From Crenothrix polyspora (lineage in GTDB: Bacteria; Pseudomonadota; Gammaproteobacteria; Methylococcales; Methylomonadaceae), in NCBI GenBank assembly GCA_945902915.1, contig CAMDNJ010000004.1, forward strand, positions 1-46,753: DNA of 46,753 bases, read 5' to 3'. The notes under the pieces are model-generated. The model saw only the letters and a program-made list of their open reading frames with translations, was not told the DNA's origin and made no database searches. A program made the translations under genes and the position numbers. This document shows positions 40,490 through 46,520 of the stretch, in pieces (positions within the stretch are counted from its first letter, which is position 1; every line of letters begins with the position of its first letter).

Positions 40490-40777
40490 ATGCCTACCAT
40501 TACTTTTGATACTTTAAAATTTGCCAACAAACTTAAGTCTGCTGGCGTTCCTGATAAGCAGGCAGAAGCCGAAGCAGAGGCGTTATCAGAAGCGCTTGAG
40601 GTTAATCTAAAAGAGCTGGTCACTAAGGAATATCTCCGTAATGAATTACGAGACGTTGAGCATAGGTTAAATGCCAGATTTGAGCGCATCGATGGTGAGT
40701 TAAAGCTTAATAGATGGATGCTAGGCTTCTTAGTCGCTGGCGTTATGTCGATTGTCATCAAGACATTTTTCTCATAA
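40490..40777 (+). CDS. DUF1640-like coiled-coil membrane protein, copy 2
   Basis: A 95-residue protein: TITFDTLKFANKLKSAGVPD, an acidic helix, EVNLKELVTKEYLRNELRD with VEHRLNARFERID coiled coil, and a C-terminal hydrophobic helix RWMLGFLVAGVMSIVIKTFF. This is the DUF1640 layout (N-terminal motif, coiled coil, C-terminal membrane helix). The ATG at 40,490 is chosen over an upstream GTG at 40,421, which lies within the sequence after the CRISPR repeat. The function of these small bacterial proteins is unknown. Confidence 0.65.
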   Translation: MPTITFDTLKFANKLKSAGVPDKQAEAEAEALSEALEVNLKELVTKEYLRNELRDVEHRLNARFERIDGELKLNRWMLGFLVAGVMSIVIKTFFS

Positions 40778-40788
40778 GCACATACCCC

Positions 40789-41015
40789 CGTTACTTTTAT
40801 ACGCACGAATTAGTCAACGAACTTGAAAGCAGTGGTCTCACTCGGCAGCAATCTGAAGCGGTAATCGCTGTGCTAAAAAAGCCCAGGGTTAACTGGCAAC
40901 TAAAGCCGATTGGCACCGTGAAATACTTGAACTTAAAGTCGACATTGTTAAATGGGTCGGCGCTTTAATGCTGGCACAAGTTGCCGTGATCGCTGCATTA
41001 GTTAAGCTACTTTAA
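40789..41015 (+). pseudogene. Frameshifted DUF1640-like protein, copy 3
   Basis: The first half reads RYFYTHELVNELESSGLTRQ then QSEAVIAVLKK; the C-terminal half is in another frame, ADWHREILELKVDIVKWVGA then LMLAQVAVIAALVKLL and TAA at 41,013. Together they make a normal DUF1640 protein with a terminal membrane helix. The shift lies near 40,880-40,905. No clear start remains. Confidence 0.55.
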
Positions 41016-41022
41016 GCAAGGC

Positions 41023-41220
41023 TCATAAACCACCAAACTTTAAGAAACATCTAATCGAGGCGCTGGTCGCTGTCTCGGATTGTTTGGCAAAAGCAATGTC
41101 ATCATCAGCCCTTGTCATAAGTTCTGCGGCTGCTCCTAAACTTATAGACTCGTCTTCATGTTCAATTTCAAACTTACGCCAGACAACCCGATGACAACTT
41201 TTGACATGTGTTGTCTCCGG
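41023..41220 (-). pseudogene. Open-frame remnant of unknown origin
   Basis: On the minus strand an open frame with no clear start ends with TGA at 41,023-41,025. It encodes VVWRKFEIEHEDESISLGAA followed by AELMTRADDDIAFAKQ. The composition looks protein-like but I recognise no family. A GCCGCG/ACGCAGC hairpin (about 41,231-41,251) lies beside it. The remaining part up to 41,398 shows only an A/T-rich promoter-like stretch for hicA with an ACAAC/GTTGT inverted repeat. Confidence 0.3.
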
Positions 41221-41398
41221 GCATAAAAAAGCCGCGTTTTTATACGCAGCTATTAGACGTAGCTCAAAGACTAGCTAATTATGGTTTGTTTTGGGGATCA
41301 AATCCCCCCTTTTCAATTAATTGTTTTATGCGGGTTATTAATACAACACAGTTGTTTAGTTTTATTGGCAAACACAACAGAATTGTTACAATTTAACC

Positions 41399-41579
41399 AT
41401 GAACTCAAAGCAGATGAAAAAAATGGCTAGAACTACAGGGCGCAACCTTTCAACAAGGTATAGGCTCGCACTTGAAAGTTTTTTTGAATGAAAAACAAAC
41501 CACACTACTTATGCAGGGCAGCGCTGAATTAGGCAAAGGGCTTGAAGCCGCTATTAAACGTCAACTAGATTTAAAATAA
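41399..41579 (+). pseudogene. hicA: HicA-like mRNA interferase, frameshifted at an A7 run
   Basis: The start MNSKQMKK is followed, after dropping one A from the A7 run at 41,417-41,423, by WLELQGATFQQGIGSHLKVF, LNEKQTTLLMQGSAELGKGL and EAAIKRQLDLK. This is a complete HicA of about 59 residues with the catalytic GSHLK histidine. HicA toxins cleave mRNA. As sequenced the gene is out of frame. It lies nine bases before hicB. Confidence 0.65.
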
Positions 41580-41588
41580 GGAATCACT

Positions 41589-42001
41589 ATGTTTGATTAC
41601 CCCGTTATTCTAATCCCAGATGAAGGCACTTTCTTAGTGACTTTTCCTGATGAGCCAGAAGCTATTACTTTTGGCGTGACTGAAGCGGAAGCGTTGTTAC
41701 ACGCTGTTGAGGCACTAGAGACAGGCTTGTCTTTTTATGTTAATGCGCGCAAGCCTTTGCCAGAACCTTCTGTTCGTCCTGAGCTACCCACTGTCAGACC
41801 GTCCCTACTCGAAGGCGTTAAATTAGCGATTTATCGAGAAATGACACTGCAAGGCATCCGTAAAGCCGAGCTTGCAAGACGCTAGGCTGGAAAGCTCCGC
41901 AAGTTGACCGCTTATTTAATCTTAGCCATGCTTCCAGACTCGATCAACTAGAGGCGGCAGCCAAAGCATTAGGGCGACATATTGACTTGACGCTAGCCTA
42001 G
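41589..42001 (+). pseudogene. hicB: HicB-like antitoxin, frameshifted near the HTH
   Basis: The first 98 codons give a clear HicB: MFDYPVILIPDEGTFLVTFP, EAEALLHAVEALETGLSFYV and GIRKAELARR. One base is missing after CGC at about 41,882; in the next frame the text continues LGWKAPQVDRLFNLSHASRL and DQLEAAAKALGRHIDLTLA to TAG at 41,999. The C-terminal HTH, which binds the operator and may bind the toxin promoter, is therefore lost unless frameshifted. Confidence 0.7.
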
Positions 42002-42204
42002 CCACATCCCTGTGGCTACAAAACTTAAGTCATAAAATCTTCCTAAAATATAATCTCTTTTGATGACAATATAGCCCTGCTTAATCAAGTCATCAATAAA
42101 CTGCTGTTTACTTTTTACTTCTTCATCTCTGGTTAATGATATTAGTACGGTCATTTCATCTAAAGCTTGGGTGACTAAGCAACGTCTATGCTTAATCGAC
42201 CAAG
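41993..42204 (-). pseudogene. Open-frame remnant converging on hicB, unknown family
   Basis: On the minus strand an open frame of about 68 codons ends at TAG (41,993-41,995): LVTQALDEMTVLISLTRDEE, VKSKQQFIDDLIKQGYIVIK and RDYILGRFYDLSFV. It has protein-like composition and no visible start; upstream it runs into the stray CRISPR-type repeat at 42,205. It may be a partial phage-derived gene. I recognise no family. Confidence 0.3.
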
Positions 42205-42232
42205 TTTCTAAGCTACCTGTGCGGTAGTGAAC
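42205..42232 (-). CRISPR. Solitary variant type I-F CRISPR repeat
   Basis: This 28-bp sequence is identical to the array repeat except at two positions. In the hairpin core CTGCC...GGCAG it reads CTACC...GGTAG, so a G-C pair has become A-T with both partners changed. It stands alone at the point where the truncated phage head gene begins, in the same orientation as the array. Confidence 0.75.
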
Positions 42233-42261
42233 TAGATCGTAGAACCTGCCCTACTTGCGGT

Positions 42262-42939
42262 GTGCGTGACGGTAAGCGCTGGACGACTAAGGGCAAGGCC
42301 ATAGGTCATAGCATCCCTTACACCATACCGCCGTTACATTTTAGGTGCAGGTGCCCAATGGTGCCTGTGCCTAAGACTTGGGCAGAGCTAGGCATCGATA
42401 TGCAGGAGCTACCCGACGGCACACGGGCATCGATGGAAGGTCAAGTTAATGACAAGACTTTTGCTGATTGGCTAAAGCACAAGGAAGCAAAGACACCGGG
42501 CTTTGCAGACAAGACGCTAGGCAAGGGCCGCGCGGAGCTATTCAGAGACGGCAAGCTTACTATGGATCAGATGATTAGCGGGGGTAAGCCGTTGACGCTT
42601 GGGGAGTTGCAAGGGAAGTATGGAGCGCCTATAATTGGCGACATGAAAAATGATGCTTATGAAATAGCAAAAAGTGGTGGAAGAAATAAAGGATTTTTTA
42701 ATCAATGGGATAAACAGAAGAAAGGTAAGATTGAGAAATCAATTAAATCACTGTCAACTCAGGTTGATATTCATAATGAAAAAATAGATAACCCTAAAAA
42801 TCATATTAATAAGCCTATTTCAGATCACGAGTTAAATTATCTTGTGACAATTTATTGGCCTAAAGAAATAAGAAATTTTAAACAACAAATTGATATTTTA
42901 GAAGGCATATTAGGAGAAAGACATCATGTTAAAAAATAG
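42262..42939 (+). CDS. 5'-truncated phage head morphogenesis protein with toxin-like C-terminus
   Basis: The frame is open from about 42,200; the first usable start is GTG 42,262. The N-terminal part (CPTCGVRDGKRWT just upstream, IPPLHFRCRCPMVPV, then FADWLKHKEAKTPGFADKTL and GKGRAELFRDGKLTMDQMI) is the C-terminal end of a Mu F / SPP1 gp7-type minor head protein. From about residue 130 the sequence changes: SGGRNKGFFNQWDKQKKGKI, HNEKIDNPKNHI, IYWPKEIRNFKQQIDILEGI, which resembles modules found at the ends of polymorphic toxins. Most of the head protein is lost. Base use also turns A/T-rich in the C-terminal part. Confidence 0.6.
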   Translation: MRDGKRWTTKGKAIGHSIPYTIPPLHFRCRCPMVPVPKTWAELGIDMQELPDGTRASMEGQVNDKTFADWLKHKEAKTPGFADKTLGKGRAELFRDGKLTMDQMISGGKPLTLGELQGKYGAPIIGDMKNDAYEIAKSGGRNKGFFNQWDKQKKGKIEKSIKSLSTQVDIHNEKIDNPKNHINKPISDHELNYLVTIYWPKEIRNFKQQIDILEGILGERHHVKK

Positions 42940-43162
42940 AGACGCTTTGGTTGTACTAGAAGAAGTGGCTAATTCATTAAAAGAGTCAGCAGAGCAAATA
43001 AATTCAACCTCTGAGTTCGATTCAGGAAGAAGAATGGCATATTATGAGGCTATTTCAACCTTATTGTCTCAATGCGCTGTTGCCGGGATATCCCCGTCAG
43101 AAATTGGGCTTGATGGTTTTGTCCCTGAAAGTATTTTAGGCGACAAAAAACAAGCAGCCTAA
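42926..43162 (+). CDS. Possible immunity protein for the toxin-like domain
   Basis: A 78-residue acidic, helical protein (ALVVLEEVANSLKESAEQIN, RRMAYYEAISTLLSQCAVAG, ISPSEIGLDGFVPESIL) starting 14 bases inside the previous gene with its own AGGAGA site. Small acidic genes overlapping the end of a toxin module are usually immunity genes. I do not recognise the family, and the immunity role is inferred from arrangement alone. An intrinsic terminator follows 27 bases later. Confidence 0.5.
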   Translation: MLKNRDALVVLEEVANSLKESAEQINSTSEFDSGRRMAYYEAISTLLSQCAVAGISPSEIGLDGFVPESILGDKKQAA

Positions 43163-43189
43163 ACAACTCCGCTTTACCAAACACACCCC

Positions 43190-43216
43190 AAACCAGCCTA
43201 ACCGCTGGTTTTTTTA
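43190..43216 (+). terminator. Strong intrinsic terminator after the head/toxin genes
   Basis: AAACCAGC (43,190-43,197) pairs with GCTGGTTT (43,204-43,211) around a 6-base loop and runs into a T7 tract. This is the clearest intrinsic terminator in the window and marks the end of the phage-derived transcription unit. Confidence 0.88.
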
Positions 43217-43335
43217 TGCCTATCGTTGTGCAATTCCTCGCGTTATTAACTTCACAAAATCCGTTTACCCTATCACTACAATGGTTACGCCATTATCAAC
43301 GGCCTAAGGCCTCCAAACCTTACGGGTAGCAAAAA

Positions 43336-43686
43336 ATGGACATTACAACAGAGATTCAAGCGCTTATCGATGCGACTGTAGATAGCGCAAAGTCAGGATT
43401 ACAAGCGAAAAATCAAGAGTTGCTTGATAAAAACAAGAAGCTTATGAATGGCCAAGAAATTGACCCACAAACCGTGATTGATTTTGAGTCACAAATCGAC
43501 AAGTTGCAAAGTGATTTAAGCACAGCTAACAAGTTGGGCAAGGAGTCAGTTAAAACACTGGAAACTTTACAGGCTCAGTTAAAAGCTGAGACAGGCTTTA
43601 CCCAGAAGCTTTTAATCGACAATGGCCTTACTGATGAACTGGTTAAGAATGGCGTAGCACCACAGTTTTTAGCAGCGACAAAGTAA
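43336..43686 (+). pseudogene. Phage scaffold/capsid-assembly protein fragment
   Basis: A 116-residue helical protein, TEIQALIDATVDSAKSGLQA, QAKNQELLDKNKKLMNGQEI, FESQIDKLQSDLSTANKLGK, then LIDNGLTDELVKNGVAPQFL. This matches the N-terminal part of phage head scaffold-like proteins (GLTDELVKNGVAPQFLxAxK is a common turn). Such proteins are normally longer, so TAA at 43,684 probably truncates it. The region after it, 43,687-43,785, is A/T-rich without a gene. Confidence 0.45.
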
Positions 43687-43785
43687 GCGTCCAGCAATCG
43701 ATTAGGCTCTAATAAAAAGCTGGCGATTTTTGAATTTTTATTAATCAATGCTGAAAAATAATATTGGTATCAATAATAATGGCTG

Positions 43786-43995
43786 TTATTGAATTTTTTC
43801 CAAGAAATCTTCTTTATGCCCCTGCCACCAGCTTTCTTTTAATTCATCATCGAGTTTCATGACATCTTCAGCACCCAATTGACTGGTTGATAACAACTCT
43901 TTAATACGCAATGTTTCAATGAGCTTTATAACTTCTGGTGAACTTAAATATTCTTTAGTCCCGTAGGTCGGGTTAGCGGTAACGTAATCCGACAT
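43786..43995 (-). CDS. Small acidic protein, start created inside a REP element
   Basis: A 69-residue frame: the first 12 codons lie within the family B palindrome (43,963-44,040), and the rest encodes KEYLSSPEVIKLIETLRIKE and DDELKESWWQGHKEDFLEKI. The C-terminal part looks like a real small protein, possibly an antitoxin-like one, whose original N-terminus was displaced by the repeat. Family unknown. Confidence 0.35.
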   Translation of the reverse strand: MSDYVTANPTYGTKEYLSSPEVIKLIETLRIKELLSTSQLGAEDVMKLDDELKESWWQGHKEDFLEKIQ

Positions 43996-44040
43996 TTTAC
44001 GCGAATGTGTCGTGTTACGGCTATCGCTAATCCGACCTAC
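43963..44040. repeat. REP-like palindrome (family B), copy 2
   Basis: A 78-base element with terminal arms GTAGGTCGGGTTAGCG and CGCTAATCCGACCTAC and inner AACGTAA/TTACG-type pairing. It is the longest family B copy and lies between two minus-strand gene remnants. Confidence 0.75.
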
Positions 44041-44061
44041 AGGGCTGTTATGATTACATAA

Positions 44062-44475
44062 TTAATCTGGCCAAAATTCAGAATTTATTATTTGAGTATA
44101 TGCCCAAGGACATGATTCAGGAAAACCACTCATGCCTGTTTCCTTGGTTGCGATATCAATAGCGTCGTCCCATATTTCAAGCAAAAAAATCATCATTACT
44201 GATAATTGATTTTAAGCTAGGGGTTTTTTGTAAGCGTCTAGCGATATTTTTTCGTTGGGTTTTTATAGTGACTTCCAAGCTTACGCCTCTATGAGAAGGC
44301 TGAAACTGCCATTTAATTAAATGTGCCCGACTTTCTAATTCACGTTGTTCACTCTTTCCCACGTCTTCAATCTCATCGGCAATATGTTCAAGATCCAGCA
44401 AATCAAATCGACCAGAGCGGATAAATGCCGCCTGTTCATTCGCCCATGAAAGATATCAGCTTCATATCTTTGCAT
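44062..44475 (-). pseudogene. DUF29 protein, multiply frameshifted
   Basis: Start MQRYEADI at 44,475 after a GAGG site; then in shifting frames WANEQAAFIRSGRF, DLLDLEHIADEIEDVGKSEQ, LIKWQFQPSHRGVSLEVTIK and, after another shift, ETGMSGFPESCPWAYTQIIN ending NSEFWPD at 44,062. These blocks in this order define DUF29. At least three frame changes or stops interrupt it, so it is a pseudogene. The function of the family is unknown. Confidence 0.65.
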
Positions 44476-44587
44476 TAAAAAACCTCAACATCTGTATCAC
44501 TACGTAAATTGGCAATTTAGCACTAATATTAAATAGTGGCTAGTCAAGCTAATGTAAATACCAGGGTTTATATTGCTGTCGCAATTA

Positions 44588-44622
44588 AGCCAAAACTCTC
44601 AGCACTGCTGAGAGTTTTGGCT
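44588..44622. repeat. Perfect 17-bp palindrome
   Basis: AGCCAAAACTCTCAGCA (44,588-44,604) is exactly complementary to 44,606-44,622, with a single C in the centre. Neither side has a T-tract. It resembles no other repeat in the window. It lies between two gene remnants. Confidence 0.8.
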
Positions 44623-44646
44623 CATGTATACGGCGCGATTAATCAT

Positions 44647-44757
44647 TCACTGAGAAGTAATAGTGTCATAGCCAAATAACCAGACGTGGGTCTCTTGGCC
44701 AAAATTATGTTTGGCACTTTCACAAATACTGTGTTTTTGAAAATCTGATAAACGCAT
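44647..44757 (-). pseudogene. MNT-type nucleotidyltransferase stub
   Basis: A 36-codon frame MRLSDFQKHSICESAKHNFG then QETHVWLFGYDTITSQ and TGA. This is the N-terminal end of a minimal nucleotidyltransferase (normally VWLFGSRxD...GDIDL). The second glycine-serine step and the catalytic DxD are gone. The rest of 44,758-44,950 is A/T-rich and shows no gene. Confidence 0.5.
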
Positions 44758-44951
44758 CAAGTTAGCGCATTGATAAAAAGTTGAGCACATAAAATGAGTA
44801 AGGTTAAGCGACCTGAGCCCCCCATATAAGCGAAGACTATAATTTATAGTGTATTAACCTTATTGATTCAAGCTCTAATATTACACCCAGTATAGGGTAT
44901 ACAGATGATTTAGGCAGTATGATAAAAGCAGTAGTTACAGCTTCATAAACA

Positions 44952-44981
44952 TTGATAGACTTGAGCTGGGGTCACTATAAT
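44952..44981 (+). promoter_or_regulatory. Sigma-70 promoter for the VF530 gene
   Basis: TTGATA (44,952-44,957) and a perfect TATAAT (44,976-44,981) are 18 bases apart, about 40 bases before the start at 45,023. Confidence 0.6.
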
Positions 44982-45022
44982 AGACGCACCACTCAACGAC
45001 ATCTATCAAACAACACGCAGCA

Positions 45023-45310
45023 ATGAAAACGCCTAGCACTCATATTTCCAACGAAGCACCCATTGCACCACAAACGCAACGTCACAATCCATTGCATGGC
45101 TTAACATTAGAGACCATAGTAACCGCTTTAGTCACACATTACGGCTGGACGGAATTGGCAGAACACATTCCCATCAATTGCTTTAGCAATGATCCTAGCA
45201 TCAAATCTAGCCTAAAGTTTTTACGCAAAACCCCGTGGGCACGCACTCAAGTAGAAGGACTTTATGGTTTTATGTTGCGGGATATTAAACGCGCCAAGTC
45301 TGATGATTAA
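45023..45310 (+). CDS. VF530-family (DUF2132) DNA-binding protein
   Basis: A 95-residue protein: [40 protein letters not shown] and [20 protein letters not shown], which is the whole VF530/DUF2132 domain, known from a Vibrio fischeri structure to have a DNA-binding-like fold. Its biological role is unknown. It is intact, with its own promoter, and appears to be one of few healthy genes in this zone. An upstream Ala/Pro/Gln-rich 20-residue tail is variable in the family. Confidence 0.8.
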   Translation: MKTPSTHISNEAPIAPQTQRHNPLHGLTLETIVTALVTHYGWTELAEHIPINCFSNDPSIKSSLKFLRKTPWARTQVEGLYGFMLRDIKRAKSDD

Positions 45311-45335
45311 GTTGAATATCATACTCTGACTATTA

Positions 45336-45418
45336 GTAGCTTGGGCTAACGGCTTTATCGTTAACCCAACATTGATACCGAGTAGTGTGGATTGCGAAAA
45401 GCATGCAGCCCAAACTAC
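45336..45418. repeat. MITE-like palindromic repeat, copy 3 (family A)
   Basis: An 83-base element beginning GTAGCTTGGGCTAACGGC and ending GCCCAAACTAC, most like the copy at 34,947. It lies just after the VF530 gene, continuing the pattern of these elements at 3' ends of genes. Further palindromic debris continues to about 45,530 (TATCGCTCAGAATC and TCCGGATTGATCCG). Confidence 0.75.
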
Positions 45419-45562
45419 ACCGCGGCTTGTCACGTCTTCCCGTCTTAAATTGGTAGCCTGATTATTCGCTTGTAGTGGATTGTCGCTATCGCTCAGAATC
45501 GACCCTCCGGATTGATCCGACGTATGGCCGTAATGACATAAGTAACCAAATTGCCACCAAAG

Positions 45563-45890
45563 TTATAGCATAATTTCTTCAAGTACTTGCTGAAGTTCAT
45601 TTAAATGAGATTGAATGGTGTCCCAAATCATAACAGGATCTACACCTAAATATTCATGCGCCAATACATTCCGCATACCTGCTATCTCGGGCCATGGCTG
45701 GATGTGTTGCCAGCAAAGCATCAACACCGAAATCTTTAAGGGCTTGTCCTATTATTTCAAGATTACGCACCACCGCATCCTGAGTTTTTCTATCGTTTAA
45801 AAATCGAGTCAAATCGTAACCTTCAGTGTACGACTCAATCAGTTCGATGCTTTCCAATGCCGCCGCAATAAAGATCAATCGATCCTTCAT
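45563..45890 (-). pseudogene. hepT: HepT-like toxin (DUF86), frameshifted
   Basis: The first 66 or so codons give a HepT: MKDRLIFIAAALESIELIES, FLNDRKTQDAVVRNLEIIGQ. After ATHP the frame must change; the next frame continues PWPEIAGMRNVLAHEYLGVD, PVMIWDTIQSHLNELQQVLE and EIMLTAA-stop at 45,563. The catalytic Rx4-6H motif (RNVLAH) is in the shifted part, so the toxin as sequenced lacks it. It overlaps mntA by four bases. Confidence 0.75.
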
Positions 45891-46180
45891 AAAGATATTG
45901 CTTCTTGTAAGACGCTTTGCCGTAAATATTTATTAAGTGCTCGCTCACTAACCACATCAACTTTACGGCCTAGTAATGTCGAAAGAGCATTCATAAAACC
46001 AATTTGATCCACCAAAGTCGAGCCAGGTAAAAAATCAACTAAAAAGTCAATATCACTATCGCTACGCTCTTCACCACGGGCAACCGAACCAAAGACCCTG
46101 ATATTTTGGGCATGGTAACACTCTGCAATGGCTTTAATGCGCTCACTGTCTCGTTGCAAGGATTGATAAAGCTTAGTCAT
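45887..46180 (-). CDS. mntA: MntA-type nucleotidyltransferase antitoxin
   Basis: A 97-residue minimal nucleotidyltransferase with GSVARGEERSDSDIDFLVDF, that is the GSx10DxD catalytic motif, and RKVDVVSERALNKYLRQSVL. In type VII toxin-antitoxin pairs MntA adds AMP to HepT and silences it. It is intact and overlaps the frameshifted hepT (ATGA). The start at 46,180 has no strong ribosome site. Confidence 0.85.
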   Translation of the reverse strand: MTKLYQSLQRDSERIKAIAECYHAQNIRVFGSVARGEERSDSDIDFLVDFLPGSTLVDQIGFMNALSTLLGRKVDVVSERALNKYLRQSVLQEAISL

Positions 46181-46423
46181 GTAAAAAGGTTCCTATTTTA
46201 GGCTTCAATCACTTAAGCGAAAGTGAATACTGTAGTCATTAAGTTTAAAAAAATGGCTTTAAGCTGCCTCTATACCAACGATTTGCCTTGCAAATAGCTA
46301 ATAATCAATTTTAACAAGAAATACTGCATCCCGCTAATACCAAAAAAAGCTAAAGGACACACGGGTGTGCAAACAGCTTTATCGTTTGCCCACCCTTTAC
46401 CGCCGACAATAACTTTAGATTCA
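46181..46423. other. Non-coding stretch before the CRISPR array
   Basis: No gene is seen. It holds a half-match to the CRISPR repeat (TTAAGCTGCCT at about 46,259-46,269) and a palindromic GGGTGTGCAAACAGC/GTTTGCCCACCC element at 46,366-46,394 related to other dispersed repeats. Confidence 0.4.
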
Positions 46424-46455
46424 GTTTCAATCCACGCGCCCACGCGGGGCGCGAC
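46424..46455. CRISPR. Solitary type I-C CRISPR repeat
   Basis: A 32-bp sequence starting GTTTCAATCCACGCGCCC and ending ACGCGGGGCGCGAC has the length and form of type I-C repeats (on the minus strand GTCGCGCCCC...GGATTGAAAC). Only one copy is present and the next repeat downstream is of type I-F, so it is an orphan beside the array. Confidence 0.75.
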
Positions 46456-46470
46456 CGCATGACGACAACT

Positions 46471-46520
46471 AAAAAGCCCCGTAGTCAGTTAGCGATAGCG
46501 TAACCCGACCTACGGGCTTT
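46471..46520 (-). terminator. REP-like palindrome (family B, copy 3) acting as terminator at the array's trailing end
   Basis: AAAGCCCCGTAG pairs with CTACGGGCTTT around GTTAGCG/CGTAAC-type inner arms (core 46,481-46,513). On the minus strand the stem is followed by GGGGCTTTTTAG, giving an intrinsic terminator form. It directly abuts the last CRISPR repeat, where a leftward crRNA precursor should end. Confidence 0.6.

Noticed and set aside
41208-41396. 62-codon plus-strand frame ahead of hicA
   Set aside because: No ribosome site, odd composition, and it runs through a hairpin and the hicA promoter region; probably chance.
46258-46272. Half-match to the CRISPR repeat (TTAAGCTGCCT)
   Set aside because: Only the first half of the repeat matches and the hairpin partner GGCAG is missing; too weak to call.
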